DNA of 64,000 nt from Metabacillus indicus LMG 22858 (GCF_000708755.2 NZ_JGVU02000006.1:310001-374000); one strand, 5' to 3'; positions 9,217 through 17,583 are shown, numbered from the stretch's first letter. Numbers and translations are program-made. The notes: generated by a model from the letters alone, not told the origin.

Positions 9217-10149
9217 ATGCAAGCAGCTTTGGCCATCAGCAGGCATATCCTGCTGTTTTTCGTTATTGTCATCATCCTTATTTTAACCGTTCTACTGCCG
9301 AGGGATGTTGAGATCGGTGCAGAAGGGAAGCCTCAGACTGTCGTCTTCGAATACGAATTTACATGGGCTTTATATTCTGAAAATCTCACCGGTTTTTTCT
9401 TAGATATAATCCGTGAAAAATCGTTCGGCTTAACAAAGTATGAACGCTCAGCTGAGGATGAAGCCGTTCTTTATTTTTCAAGAAGTCTGAAAGTGATTGT
9501 TTTCGCTTTTTTTCTCAGTCTCTCGCTTGGCATCTTAAAAGGCATATATGATGCAAAACGCGGAGGGCCTCTTCGGCTTGTTTTCGGTAAAGGGTTTACG
9601 TGGCTGCTGCAGTCTGTGCCTGATTTCTTTCTGTTTCTTTCCCTGCAGTGGATTCTGCTGATTTATTTCAGGGACTATGTGGATCTTTTCGGGTACGAAA
9701 GCTGGTACAGTTTTATCTACCCCGCTTTGCTCGTGTCTATATATCCGGCACTGTACATAAGCAGAATTACAGCGGCTTCGATTCTTGATCAGGAAGGAAT
9801 GCCGTATATTGCGGTTGCCCGCTCAAAAGGACTGCCTTCCGCCATGATTACCTTCAAGCATATGCTAAAAAACAGTCTCGTCCCGATTTTAACAAACATG
9901 GGCTCCCTGATGATTTATCTTCTGTCCAATCTGCTGATCGTGGAGTACCTTACGGATTATAAAGGAGCGGCCTACCGGCTTTTCGAAGCTTTTCATGTCA
10001 CGCCTGTTTTAAGCGCAGGACTGAATACAGCGATTGAACCAAATGTCATTATTTTATTTGGCATCTGCTTTATGTTCATGGTTCTCACTGTTCAGATTCT
10101 GAGCGAAACAGCAAAAAGATGGATTGATCCAAGGGAGGGAAGCGCATGA
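9217..10149 (+). CDS. ABC transporter permease, OppB/DppB type
   Basis: A membrane subunit of a peptide/nickel-type ABC importer. An N-terminal membrane segment (RHILLFFVIVIILILT) is followed by an extracytoplasmic stretch and about five further membrane segments. The ATPase-contact loop is visible as YIAVARSKGLPSAMITFKHM around residue 205, the EAA motif of this family. The start at 9217 (MQAALAIS) is preferred because the upstream part of the longer frame covers Rex operator 3 and is hydrophilic; its ribosome site is weak. No binding protein or ATPase is nearby, so the substrate is unknown and the complex must borrow partners from elsewhere. Confidence 0.75.
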   Translation: MQAALAISRHILLFFVIVIILILTVLLPRDVEIGAEGKPQTVVFEYEFTWALYSENLTGFFLDIIREKSFGLTKYERSAEDEAVLYFSRSLKVIVFAFFLSLSLGILKGIYDAKRGGPLRLVFGKGFTWLLQSVPDFFLFLSLQWILLIYFRDYVDLFGYESWYSFIYPALLVSIYPALYISRITAASILDQEGMPYIAVARSKGLPSAMITFKHMLKNSLVPILTNMGSLMIYLLSNLLIVEYLTDYKGAAYRLFEAFHVTPVLSAGLNTAIEPNVIILFGICFMFMVLTVQILSETAKRWIDPREGSA

Positions 10150-11030
10150 GGAATATCCCTCTATTATCCGGCCTCTTCATGCTCGCAGTCCTTGTTGCTG
10201 TCGCATGGCTGGGTCCGGTGATTCCGTCTGTGAAGGAGGGGATCATTGAACAGAGAATGGTTTTTAAAGAGAGCGGAGCGTTTGAAAGGGCGCCCTTTCC
10301 TCCATCGCTGCAGCATTTGTTTGGGACAGATGAAGACGGACGGGATCTGTTAAGCCTTGTCATCATGGGTGCAAAGGAGACGCTGATGCTCGTTCTTGTC
10401 ATCAGCATCATCAGGTATGGAGCGGCTATTTTGCTTGCGCTGCTCAGTTTGCCTGAAAAAAGTCCCGCCCGGGCACTTATCTACAGTCTGAACGGATTTG
10501 CAGCAAGCCTTCCGATCGTGTTCGCTGCCATTCTCTTTATCACGATGCCTGTCTTTACCTTCAGCCCCCACCGTGTTTATTGGATTGTCCTGATTCTCTC
10601 CCTTTCAGACGTCGGCCGGGTCGCCTATGTGTTTCAGCAGGCCATGAAGTCCATCTCGCATACGCAATATGTAGAAGCCGGAGTAACAATCGGAAACAGT
10701 CCGTTTGGCCTGTTTTCCCGCCACTATTTTCCGAATTTGCTGCCTGATGCTGTTACCCACTTTTTTATGGATTTGGGAAAGGTAACTCTTCTCCTCGGCC
10801 AGCTCGGCATCCTGTCCATTTTCGTTACGCAGGCATTTGTGCAGCTGAACTACGGGTACGGAGAATTGCAGAATACAAGTCTGAATTGGCCGATTCTGCT
10901 TGGCATGGCGAAGTCTGATATTATCAGTGGATTTTGGATTCCTTTTTTCCCTGCGCTTGCTCTGACCTATTTAATTTTAACGTTTAATCTTATTGGGGAA
11001 GGCTTGAGAAAGCATTTCAGCAGGATCTAA
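10146..11030 (+). CDS. ABC transporter permease, OppC/DppC type
   Basis: Partner permease of the preceding gene, overlapping it by ATGA. It has an N-terminal membrane segment, the OppC hallmark HLFGTDEDGRDLLS near residue 58, about five more membrane segments, and an EAA loop (YVEAGVTIGNSPFGLFSRHY). Length (294) is normal. Function depends on an ATPase and binding protein not seen in this window. Confidence 0.75.
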   Translation: MRNIPLLSGLFMLAVLVAVAWLGPVIPSVKEGIIEQRMVFKESGAFERAPFPPSLQHLFGTDEDGRDLLSLVIMGAKETLMLVLVISIIRYGAAILLALLSLPEKSPARALIYSLNGFAASLPIVFAAILFITMPVFTFSPHRVYWIVLILSLSDVGRVAYVFQQAMKSISHTQYVEAGVTIGNSPFGLFSRHYFPNLLPDAVTHFFMDLGKVTLLLGQLGILSIFVTQAFVQLNYGYGELQNTSLNWPILLGMAKSDIISGFWIPFFPALALTYLILTFNLIGEGLRKHFSRI

Positions 11031-11035
11031 TACTA

Positions 11036-11070
11036 AAAAAGGTGAGATCATGAGAGATCTCACCCTTTTT
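11036..11070. terminator. Bidirectional terminator between permease and oxalate decarboxylase genes
   Basis: GGTGAGATC and GATCTCACC form a 9-bp stem with a 6-base loop, flanked by A-run and T-run, between two convergent genes. Confidence 0.88.
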
Positions 11071-11076
11071 GCAGTC

Positions 11077-12279
11077 TTACCGGTTTTTTTTTGGATAGTA
11101 GGTGAAACCGGGAAATTTTACGACCGGCCATTTTTCTTTGCGGAGCGATTTCATTAATTCCCGTGAGGCATTCACATTCTGCTGCACGACCTCTTTAGGC
11201 GTCAGGGCCATCCATTGATTAAGTGACACGTCTTCAAACTTGCTGCTTTTAAACATCTCCAGAAACCAAAGACTCTGGTCGCCCGTATTCTGGATATAAT
11301 GTCCAAAAGCAAATGGCACATAGCCCACATCCCCTGCCCGGTAATCAAATGTCCGCGCTGTTCCATTCCCTGCAAAAACCGTCATTCTGCCTGTTCCTGA
11401 GATATAATACTGCCATTCATCGTTATTCGGATGCCAGTGCAGTTCCCTCATTCCGCCAGGTTTGATTTCTACAAGTGCTGCAGCGACTTTCTCTGAGACA
11501 GGAAAGTTTGATGAATCAACAATTCTGACGGTGCCGCCGGGAAATTCAAGGGGCTTTTGCTGATAAAGCCGGTGTGTAAAGCTCTTTGGGACGTTGCCAT
11601 AAGGATCTGCCACCTGCTGGCTCTCAAGAGATCCCGGAATATCACCCTGGAATATGTACAGCTCCTTTTCAGGAATTCCAGCCAATGTACTTTCAGGTAT
11701 CCCGAAATTTGCCGACAGCACATCTTTTGGAGTATGCGCAAACCAATCAGAAATGGACAATGTGTTTAAGTCAGAAAACGTCCCGTCATCAAAAACAAGC
11801 AAAAATTCGCAGCCCTCTTCAAGTCCTTGAATGGAGTGCGGGATTCCGGGAGGGAAATACCACAAATCTCCTTCTCCTACATCTGCAATAAAATTTTTTC
11901 CGTTTTGATCGACCGCTGTTATGCGCGCACGTCCCACAAGCATCATCGCCCATTCTGTCTGCTGATGCCAATGCAGCTCACGGATGCCGCCGGGGGTCAG
12001 AGCCATATTTACTCCAGCAAGAGTCGTTGCAATCGGAAGCTGCCTGACCGAGATTTCTCTTGACCAGCCTCCATGATTTAATTGCATATGGGTATCTGAG
12101 AACGAAAATTTGAGGTTGGGAATGGTTCCGGCATCCGTTGCCGGCGGAACAAGCAGATCCGGATTTTCAAGGTCCCGCATCACGTTGCGGGGACCATAAT
12201 CCCACCAGCCTGCCCCGTCTTTTCTTATCGGCTGAGGAATCTTTCCATTTTCGGACTGACCGCGTGCATCTCTGTTCAT
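11077..12279 (-). CDS. oxdC: Oxalate decarboxylase-type bicupin with altered lid
   Basis: A two-cupin manganese enzyme expected to convert oxalate to formate and CO2. Both cupins keep the metal ligands: N-terminal HWHQQTE (His103, His105, Glu109) and PHSI (His148); C-terminal HWHPNNDEW, a later GHYIQN histidine, and the C-terminal FLEMFKSS glutamate. The lid of the N-terminal site, SENS (161-164) in Bacillus subtilis OxdC, reads SDLN here (169-172), so the acid-base residue Glu162 is Asp. Published lid changes shift the enzyme toward oxalate oxidase, so the activity is uncertain. The start at 12279 has GAGG nine bases upstream; the ATG at 12288 directly abuts that GAGG and is rejected. Confidence 0.88.
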   Translation of the reverse strand: MNRDARGQSENGKIPQPIRKDGAGWWDYGPRNVMRDLENPDLLVPPATDAGTIPNLKFSFSDTHMQLNHGGWSREISVRQLPIATTLAGVNMALTPGGIRELHWHQQTEWAMMLVGRARITAVDQNGKNFIADVGEGDLWYFPPGIPHSIQGLEEGCEFLLVFDDGTFSDLNTLSISDWFAHTPKDVLSANFGIPESTLAGIPEKELYIFQGDIPGSLESQQVADPYGNVPKSFTHRLYQQKPLEFPGGTVRIVDSSNFPVSEKVAAALVEIKPGGMRELHWHPNNDEWQYYISGTGRMTVFAGNGTARTFDYRAGDVGYVPFAFGHYIQNTGDQSLWFLEMFKSSKFEDVSLNQWMALTPKEVVQQNVNASRELMKSLRKEKWPVVKFPGFTYYPKKNR

Positions 12280-12389
12280 TAAGATCATCCTCTTTTCCTG
12301 GTAGGCTTATCTAAACATCCTATGCATTCCGGATGAGAAATTTGATCGTTAAATAAACGAATGGCTTTCCTTCTTTTATAAAAAAGAAA

Positions 12390-12417
12390 TGCCGGACACG
12401 CTATGTCCGGCAGAAAC
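12390..12417 (-). terminator. Terminator of the ABC exporter operon
   Basis: TGCCGGACA and TGTCCGGCA form a perfect 9-bp stem; on the minus strand it is followed by a T-rich tract (TTTCTTTTTT). The remaining oxdC upstream region (12280-12389) shows no clear promoter. Confidence 0.85.
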
Positions 12418-12437
12418 TTAAGCTCTTATTCATCTGT

Positions 12438-13205
12438 TTAAATCGACACATCCCGCTTCGTAAAAGCTGCCCACGACGCCAAAAGGAAAACGAGCAAATA
12501 GACAAACAGAACGGTCATTGAAAAACTAAGTGTCATTCCTTCAAACAGCGGCCGGTTTCCTTCCAGGTGCTGCTTAAGGTTCGTGTTTGCAAACAAGATA
12601 TATTTTCCCCAGTTCATTCCGTAGTGAGCCATCAGCTGCACCATGATTTTGCCTGAAAACGTCAGGACGATGGAAAGCCCGATGGCAAGAGAGCTGTTTC
12701 TGAATACAGAGGAAATCATAAAGGCAAAACCCGATATCAGAACGATTTCAATAAAAGCTGTCAAATAGTGCAGACCAATGCTTTCTGCCATCAGTTTGTC
12801 ATCAGGCGCAACGGATGCACCAAAGAAAACAACCCCAAGAATGACAGAGAAAAGAAAGTAAGCCAGCAGGAAATAGACGCCGAAAAGCAGGGCCGTCAAA
12901 AATTTTGCCGCAAGGATCTTCGAACGGTTTTTCGGACGGATTAAAAGAAACTTGATGGTGCCCCAATTAAATTCGTTTGCCACAATGGCACCTGCAATCA
13001 CCAGCGCGAAAAATGGCAGGACAAACAAAGTGCCGGTTGAAAACGAGAGATAGCCAACGACGTTTTCGCCCACTCCCGCTCCTGTGAACATCTGCTTTGA
13101 AACGGCGGCAAGCAGGAAACTGATCACAGCAAGCGCTATAAAAAGCGCAGCTGTGCTTTTCTGATAGAGCAGTTTTTGGTGTTCCATTTTCAACAGATTA
13201 AACAT
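12438..13205 (-). CDS. ABC-2 type transporter permease
   Basis: A membrane subunit of an export-type ABC transporter. Start MFNLLKMEHQKLLYQK at 13205 has GGAGG nine bases upstream and overlaps the ATPase gene by 8 bp; the longer frame to 13280 lies inside the ATPase gene. Six hydrophobic segments are visible. The stretch EFNWGTIKFLLIRPKNRSKILAAK is the typical coupling region of the bacitracin/lantibiotic-type ABC-2 permeases. The substrate is unknown. Confidence 0.82.
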   Translation of the reverse strand: MFNLLKMEHQKLLYQKSTAALFIALAVISFLLAAVSKQMFTGAGVGENVVGYLSFSTGTLFVLPFFALVIAGAIVANEFNWGTIKFLLIRPKNRSKILAAKFLTALLFGVYFLLAYFLFSVILGVVFFGASVAPDDKLMAESIGLHYLTAFIEIVLISGFAFMISSVFRNSSLAIGLSIVLTFSGKIMVQLMAHYGMNWGKYILFANTNLKQHLEGNRPLFEGMTLSFSMTVLFVYLLVFLLASWAAFTKRDVSI

Positions 13206-14103
13206 CCGGCATGCCTCCAGTAAGTTCAATAAATGTTTCCTCCAGTGATTTGGAGAGAGGCAGGATGGCAAACACATCAATTTGTTCTTTTATCAGCATT
13301 TTATTTATGATTGGGATCTCTTCTTTTTTAGCAAGAAGAACGATCTCGCTGTTTTCAGCAGCAGCTGAGTATTCCGGAAGAAGTTCCGCCGCACGGGTTG
13401 CATCGGACACTTCAAACTTTACCGTCAGAAGCTCTCCCTCCCTGCGGCCGATTTCCTGAACAGCAAGAATTTCACCATCTTGTATGATGGCGGCACGCGA
13501 GCACATCTCCTCAACTTCTTTCAGCAGATGTGAAGCAATCACGACGGCCGTTCCCTCTTTTGTGCAGAGTTCTTTCAAATACGTCCTTAGCTCTCTGATT
13601 CCCGCAGGATCAAGCCCGTTTGTCGGCTCATCCAGAATCAGCAATTTCGGTTTATGTAAAATAGCCTGCGCGATCCCGAGGCGCTGCCTCATTCCGAGGG
13701 AATAGGTCTCAACTCTATCGTGAATGGCAGGACCAAGCTTCACGAGCGATACTGCTTCTTTTATTCTGTCTTCATCTATGTTTTCATGCATACAGGCAAA
13801 GTGTGTCAGGTTTTGAAATCCTGTCATGAATGGATAAAATTCAGGATTTTCGACGATTGCCCCGGCATGCTTCATCGCTTCTTCAAAATGTGTCTTAATG
13901 GAATAGCCACTGACAGATATTTCTCCTTCGTCCTTTTTCACGAGACCAAGAACAGATCGGATCAGTGTTGTCTTCCCGGAGCCATTCGGGCCCAGCAGAC
14001 CAAATAATTCTCCTTCGTATACAGTCAGGTTTACATTATAAAGCAGCTGTTTATCCCCGATTGCCTTGTTCAGGGCCTTCACGCTTAGTACGGCTTTTCT
14101 CAC
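13198..14103 (-). CDS. ABC transporter ATPase, BcrA/CcmA type
   Basis: The ATP-binding subunit paired with the permease that follows. Walker A GPNGSGKTT (about residue 40), signature YSLGMRQRLGI, Walker B LLILDEPTNGLDP and the switch histidine in IASH are all present, followed by a C-terminal extension of about 80 residues typical of BcrA-like exporters. The GTG at 14103 is chosen because AGGAGG lies eight bases upstream; the TTG at 14127 would put the ribosome site inside the coding region. Confidence 0.85.
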   Translation of the reverse strand: MRKAVLSVKALNKAIGDKQLLYNVNLTVYEGELFGLLGPNGSGKTTLIRSVLGLVKKDEGEISVSGYSIKTHFEEAMKHAGAIVENPEFYPFMTGFQNLTHFACMHENIDEDRIKEAVSLVKLGPAIHDRVETYSLGMRQRLGIAQAILHKPKLLILDEPTNGLDPAGIRELRTYLKELCTKEGTAVVIASHLLKEVEEMCSRAAIIQDGEILAVQEIGRREGELLTVKFEVSDATRAAELLPEYSAAAENSEIVLLAKKEEIPIINKMLIKEQIDVFAILPLSKSLEETFIELTGGMPDV

Positions 14104-14124
14104 GGAGCATTCCTCCTCTCCCAC

Positions 14125-14138
14125 CAAGTATATACTTG
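14125..14138. promoter_or_regulatory. 14-bp perfect palindrome before the ABC exporter, possible operator
   Basis: CAAGTATATACTTG is fully self-complementary and lies 22 bp upstream of the ATPase start. Exporters of this type are often controlled by YtrA-like GntR regulators that bind such palindromes, but no regulator gene is adjacent. Confidence 0.4.
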
Positions 14139-14171
14139 TTTATCTAATTACGAAATGCAAAAAATGAAACG

Positions 14172-14202
14172 AAAAAGAGCTGCCGATTTGAAAGAGCAGC
14201 CC
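14172..14202 (-). terminator. Weak terminator after the DUF3231 gene
   Basis: On the minus strand GGCTGC pairs with GCAGCT around an 11-12 base loop, followed by CTTTTT. Confidence 0.55.
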
Positions 14203-14211
14203 GACTTGATT

Positions 14212-14763
14212 CTATGTATTTTTCGGCAGACCAGGCGGCTGGAAATAAGGCGGAACCTTCAGCCAGCTTCTTTGAATCATTAAGCTTTTCAGCCTTATAC
14301 TGTACTGGATTATGGCCGTCATAAAAGTAAGGAAAAGGGTAGAAACATCATTTCTGACAGACTCCGATAAGGAAGTACCGCAAAACGTGATATAGGTAGC
14401 TGTCTTCACGCTCAGAAAATTTGCGATTTCATTGTCTGTAAATCTGACACCGAACGGTACATCAAGCGGCTCGGACTTCGGTTTTTCTTCTGACGTCGGC
14501 GGAAGAGGCACTCCTTCTCCGGCCAAAAATTCTTTCAGCTTCAAAACCGTATCTTCTGTCGATGTCTTGGCTTCTTCAATCATTTTAATCAGCTCTTCGT
14601 CTGTTGTTGTATTCAGAAATACACCATAAAAAACGACGGCTTCCTCCATCAATGTAAGAAGCGTCCAGAGCGCCATCACTTCTCCCACATGCAGAGGAGC
14701 TTTCGGCTCACCATCAGCAGAGAGCTTGATCATACTTTTAATGGTTTCGATTACCTTTATCAT
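14212..14763 (-). CDS. DUF3231 family protein
   Basis: A 183-residue, largely helical protein. The pattern 'PLHVGEVMALWTLL..MEEAVVFYGVFLN' near the N-terminus, the acidic-rich loop, and 'FTDNEIANFLSVKTATYITFCG' in the middle match the DUF3231 family, whose members resemble ferritin-like or spore-coat F bundles, usually with two such halves; this one has a single copy. The biochemical function is unknown. The gene is alone between two terminators and lies downstream of the candidate small RNA at 14858-14972, which could instead be its leader. Confidence 0.65.
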   Translation of the reverse strand: MIKVIETIKSMIKLSADGEPKAPLHVGEVMALWTLLTLMEEAVVFYGVFLNTTTDEELIKMIEEAKTSTEDTVLKLKEFLAGEGVPLPPTSEEKPKSEPLDVPFGVRFTDNEIANFLSVKTATYITFCGTSLSESVRNDVSTLFLTFMTAIIQYSIRLKSLMIQRSWLKVPPYFQPPGLPKNT

Positions 14764-14857
14764 AAAACACCTCCATATCTATAATTGCCCTTTTTCATTT
14801 GAAATATAAGGGGCAGACGGACTGGACAGCGTGCAAAGAAAGATACTGGCTCCATAT

Positions 14858-14972
14858 AAAAAGGACCGTGCCCCGTCAAAAAATTGACAGCTGCACGGCC
14901 CCTGCTCGGTCTCTGCTAAGCTCTGCTCTATTTCGCTTTTAAGCGTCTATGCTTTTAAGTGATAAAGTAACT
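14858..14972 (-). ncRNA. Candidate small RNA with own promoter and terminator
   Basis: A near-consensus sigma-A promoter (14979-15007) would start a minus-strand RNA near 14972. It ends at a strong stem (GGGCCGTGC with GCACGGTCC, inner GTCAA/TTGAC) followed by TTTTTAT at 14858-14900. The transcript of about 115 bases contains no convincing reading frame, but holds a CGCTTaaAAGCG hairpin and AGCAG-type repeats. I do not recognise a known riboswitch or RNA family. It may also be an attenuated leader of the DUF3231 gene, whose start lies 95 bp further on. Confidence 0.45.
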
Positions 14973-14978
14973 GTTTCT

Positions 14979-15007
14979 ATCTTATCCTGCTTCTTGATCA
15001 ACGTCAA
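14979..15007 (-). promoter_or_regulatory. Sigma-A promoter of the candidate small RNA
   Basis: On the minus strand TTGACG (15002-15007), 17 bp spacer, TAAGAT (14979-14984). No coding start follows within 200 bp. Confidence 0.7.
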
Positions 15008-15035
15008 GGGTTTATTTTACCAGCTGCTTTTTAAT

Positions 15036-15060
15036 AGAAAAAAACTCCGCACTCGGCGAA
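15036..15060 (-). terminator. Terminator of the lysozyme-like gene
   Basis: On the minus strand ACTTCGC pairs with GCGGAGT (one G-T pair), followed by seven T. Confidence 0.75.
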
Positions 15061-15061
15061 G

Positions 15062-15688
15062 TCACATTTGATCATTTGTTTTTTCTGATTCAGCCGTCAA
15101 TGCATTCCTGTTTTCCTGAACCTTGGAGCTGTAAGTAAAGTCCCCGTAGCAGTATGGATACCTGAAGTTGGACTTGTCCCCTCCGCAATTGTACAGATCC
15201 GGCTGTTTTTTCACCTGAATCATTGAAAATTGCTTCGCGAGCTCTTCCGTGTGCATTCCGCCGTTTTTCACCACAAAGTCAATATAGCCGAGGCCCATAT
15301 TATAAGCCTGCACGATGGTCATTTCATCTACCTTGCGCTCCTGGCCGTACTTCAGGCTTCTTTGAAAATACTCCACACCCTGCCTGATGCTTTCTTCCGG
15401 ATCGGTTATGGCATTTCGCGGCAGACCGGCTGACTCTGAAGCCTGCATGGGGTCTCCCCCTCTGCCTTTGCTTTCCTGCTGCATAAGTGCCAGAACGAGC
15501 GGCGTATATTCTTCAAGCTGATAGGACGCAAGCTCCTGTTCAATGAGGGGCTCGTACTTTATGACTTCTTCAAACGCATTCTGCTGCATCACCGCCGGCT
15601 GTCTTTCTGCGGAATAAAACACGGTCAGCGCAAAAAAACCGGCAAACACAAGCAGCAGAAAGCCTATACTGGTTTTTATGAATTTCAT
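15062..15688 (-). CDS. Lysozyme-like lytic enzyme, YocA/CwlT-N type
   Basis: A membrane-anchored wall hydrolase. With the start at 15688 it begins MKFIKTSIGFLLLVFAGFF, an N-terminal anchor, followed by a goose-lysozyme/Slt-like domain. 'LVLALMQQESKGRG' holds the likely catalytic Glu; 'DPMQASES', 'SIRQGVEYFQRSL' and 'VQAYNMGLGYIDFV' are the family landmarks. The family is known from conjugative elements (CwlT) and as the chromosomal YocA of Bacillus. Nothing mobile is visible beside it here. The longer frame to 15778 adds a hydrophilic leader without a ribosome site. Confidence 0.78.
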   Translation of the reverse strand: MKFIKTSIGFLLLVFAGFFALTVFYSAERQPAVMQQNAFEEVIKYEPLIEQELASYQLEEYTPLVLALMQQESKGRGGDPMQASESAGLPRNAITDPEESIRQGVEYFQRSLKYGQERKVDEMTIVQAYNMGLGYIDFVVKNGGMHTEELAKQFSMIQVKKQPDLYNCGGDKSNFRYPYCYGDFTYSSKVQENRNALTAESEKTNDQM

Positions 15689-15918
15689 CTCATCCTGCTC
15701 CGTTCTCTCATGCCCTTTGCCTACTATTATAATAAATCTGGCAATCTCTTCAACTAAGAACATGCGCCAGCTTCTCATCTTTTTAAGAATAAGGTAGAAT
15801 GTACGAAAGCGAAACAGGCTGAAGACTATCAGCTTGTCGGGCCCTGGCCCTAGATGAAACTTTTGCCGGTCTGTTTTCGTCTATTCTATGAAACTTCTAT
15901 TCCAAGTGAGGGATTACC

Positions 15919-16356
15919 ATGTTTGAAATAAAACCAATACAAGCTGAACATACATATGCCTTGAGGCAAAAAGTACTGATGCCCGACTCCTCCGTAGAAG
16001 AGTGCGGCTATCAAAAAGATTTTGATGAAGATACGCTTCACCTCGGTGCATTTAAAGAGGAAGACCTGATCGGAACAGCATCCTTCTTTAAAGAAACACA
16101 TGAAAAAATAAAAGGGAAACGCGCTTACAGACTGCGAGGCCTGGCAATAGATCCGGAGCACCGGAACCAGCTCCGTGGTCAGACATTGCTGTTGCTTGCT
16201 GAAAACAAATTATCACAGCTCGAAGCAGACACGCTGTGGTGCACAACTCTTGTCAACAACGTTGAATACTACCAGCATCTCGGCTTTAAAGAAACCGACT
16301 TCCGTTTCCATGTTCCTTCGAAGGGATTGAATGTGCTGATGGTGAAGGGGCTTTAA
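15919..16356 (+). CDS. GNAT family N-acetyltransferase
   Basis: A 145-residue GNAT-fold protein, predicted acyl-CoA-dependent acetyltransferase. The acetyl-CoA site region reads YRLRGLAIDPEHRNQLRGQTLL (about 73-95), with the canonical R/Q-x-x-G/A replaced by NQLRGQ. C-terminal 'NNVEYYQHLGFKET' is typical. The substrate is unknown. GAGGGA lies seven bases before the ATG. Confidence 0.82.
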   Translation: MFEIKPIQAEHTYALRQKVLMPDSSVEECGYQKDFDEDTLHLGAFKEEDLIGTASFFKETHEKIKGKRAYRLRGLAIDPEHRNQLRGQTLLLLAENKLSQLEADTLWCTTLVNNVEYYQHLGFKETDFRFHVPSKGLNVLMVKGL

Positions 16357-16374
16357 AGCGTAGGCGATACATGG

Positions 16375-16408
16375 AACAGCAGGCCACAGTGGGCCTGCTG
16401 TTTTTTTT
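16375..16408 (+). terminator. Terminator of the GNAT gene
   Basis: CAGCAGGCC and GGGCCTGCTG form a strong stem followed by eight T. Confidence 0.9.
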
Positions 16409-16439
16409 GAACTTTTTGGAACGCTGATTCAGGACTTTG

Positions 16440-16718
16440 TGCTGTTAATCTGTTCTGGAGCACTTTCCTTTGTTCTCGGGCTGCACTTTCTGTTGCTAAC
16501 TTCTCTTTAGCGCATTTTCCTTTGTCATCGGGCTGCACTATCTGCTGTTAACTCCGTTTTAGTGCATTTTCTTCCAGTCACGCGCTCCTCTTTCTGTTGT
16601 TAACTCCGTTTTAGCGCACTTTCCTTTATCTTAGCGCTGCACTTTCTGTTGCTAACTCCGTTTTAGCGCATTTCCCTCTAGTCACGCGCTCCTCTTTCTG
16701 CTGCTAACTCCGTTTCAA
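16440..16718. repeat. Tandem array 2, 52-bp units (6 copies)
   Basis: The marker GYTAAY recurs at 16444, 16495, 16547, 16599, 16651 and 16703 (one 51 and four 52 bp steps). The core reads GTTAACTCCGTTTTAGCGCA. The inverted repeat is short: AGYGC and GCGCT, outer span 26 bp, clearest in units 3-5. The array sits between the terminators of two convergent genes and does not encode a protein. Confidence 0.92.
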
Positions 16719-16752
16719 CAAAAAAACACCCGCAGCTGCACCAGCCGCGGGC
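16719..16752 (-). terminator. Terminator of the gluconate operon
   Basis: On the minus strand CCCGCGGCTG pairs with CAGCTGCGGG around a 3-base loop, followed by TGTTTTTTTG. Confidence 0.85.
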
Positions 16753-16758
16753 CTTCCT

Positions 16759-17559
16759 TTACTTCACTTCTTTATTCACAAGGACAAGCTGCTTTGTTCC
16801 GGCTCCTGATTCAAGCCACTCGGCTGCAGCACGGGCAAGGTTCTTTTCAATGATCCTGTCAGCAGCCGTCGGGCGGGAACTCATGCATTGGGATTCGTCG
16901 TAGATAAGCTCTTTGAAATCAAGCTCCATCTTTTCTCCCAAGTAAGCACCCAGCTTCTGCGGCGCAACCGACTCATTGATGATTAAAAAGGAATAGGTGA
17001 TCCCTTTTTCATCTTTTTGCTTTAAGTAATCAGCGGCATGCTGCCAGGATGATTGATCTGCGGCAACCACATATCCGTCAACAGCTGCGGCTGCCTCCTT
17101 CATCAGGTCAGATACCTCATGCCCGGGCAGCTGCACGCAGCAGACTCTCTGTTTCAAGTATAAAAGAGAGCTGATTGTATCTTTTACTTTCAGTACATTC
17201 GTCACGACTTCATTCAGTGCCGTATCATATCCAAGAGCATGATACCCGAGGTATGAGACCGGCAAAAAGAGCACGTTCGTTTTTGCCTGTGAAAGCAGCT
17301 GCACTGCTTGATCTGATCCTCCGAGGACGAGAACAGCATCATAGGTTTCCATTACAGGCAAGAAGTCATATTTATTCTCTGCAACCGTTTTTTCCGGGAT
17401 GGAGCGGATCCATTCTCCAAGCGGCTCTGCCTGCAGCGTTCCACTGTGCCATTCAAGTACGGATGCTTCCGTGTTTTTTTCCGCAGCAAATGCTTTAATG
17501 GCAGCTAAAATCATTCGTGTTTCATTAATGGTATCAATTCCGAAAACAGCGATGCGCAT
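16759..17559 (-). CDS. Degenerate 6-phosphofructokinase-like protein in the gluconate operon
   Basis: A 266-residue protein with recognisable PfkA landmarks: VLGGSDQA (about 78-85; VIGGDGS in PfkA), GYDTALNEVVTNVLKVKDT (110-128; GFDTALN..KIRDT), PGHEVSDLM (MGRHAGDIA) and RPTAADRIIEKNLA (229-242; SPTAFDRVLASRLG). The ATP-binding GGD.PGMN start and the catalytic TIDND segment are lost, so phosphofructokinase activity is not expected. The gene starts 24 bp after gntK in the same operon. A regulatory or sugar-phosphate-sensing role is possible but is only inference. The ATG has AGAGGGA upstream. Length is about 50 residues short of PfkA. Confidence 0.6.
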   Translation of the reverse strand: MRIAVFGIDTINETRMILAAIKAFAAEKNTEASVLEWHSGTLQAEPLGEWIRSIPEKTVAENKYDFLPVMETYDAVLVLGGSDQAVQLLSQAKTNVLFLPVSYLGYHALGYDTALNEVVTNVLKVKDTISSLLYLKQRVCCVQLPGHEVSDLMKEAAAAVDGYVVAADQSSWQHAADYLKQKDEKGITYSFLIINESVAPQKLGAYLGEKMELDFKELIYDESQCMSSRPTAADRIIEKNLARAAAEWLESGAGTKQLVLVNKEVK

Positions 17560-17583
17560 GTGATCCCTCTTTCATCTTGGAAG

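Noticed and set aside
14858-15007. Known riboswitch or T-box leader before the DUF3231 gene
   Set aside because: No recognisable T-box, SAM, purine, lysine or similar core was seen; kept only as candidate small RNA.
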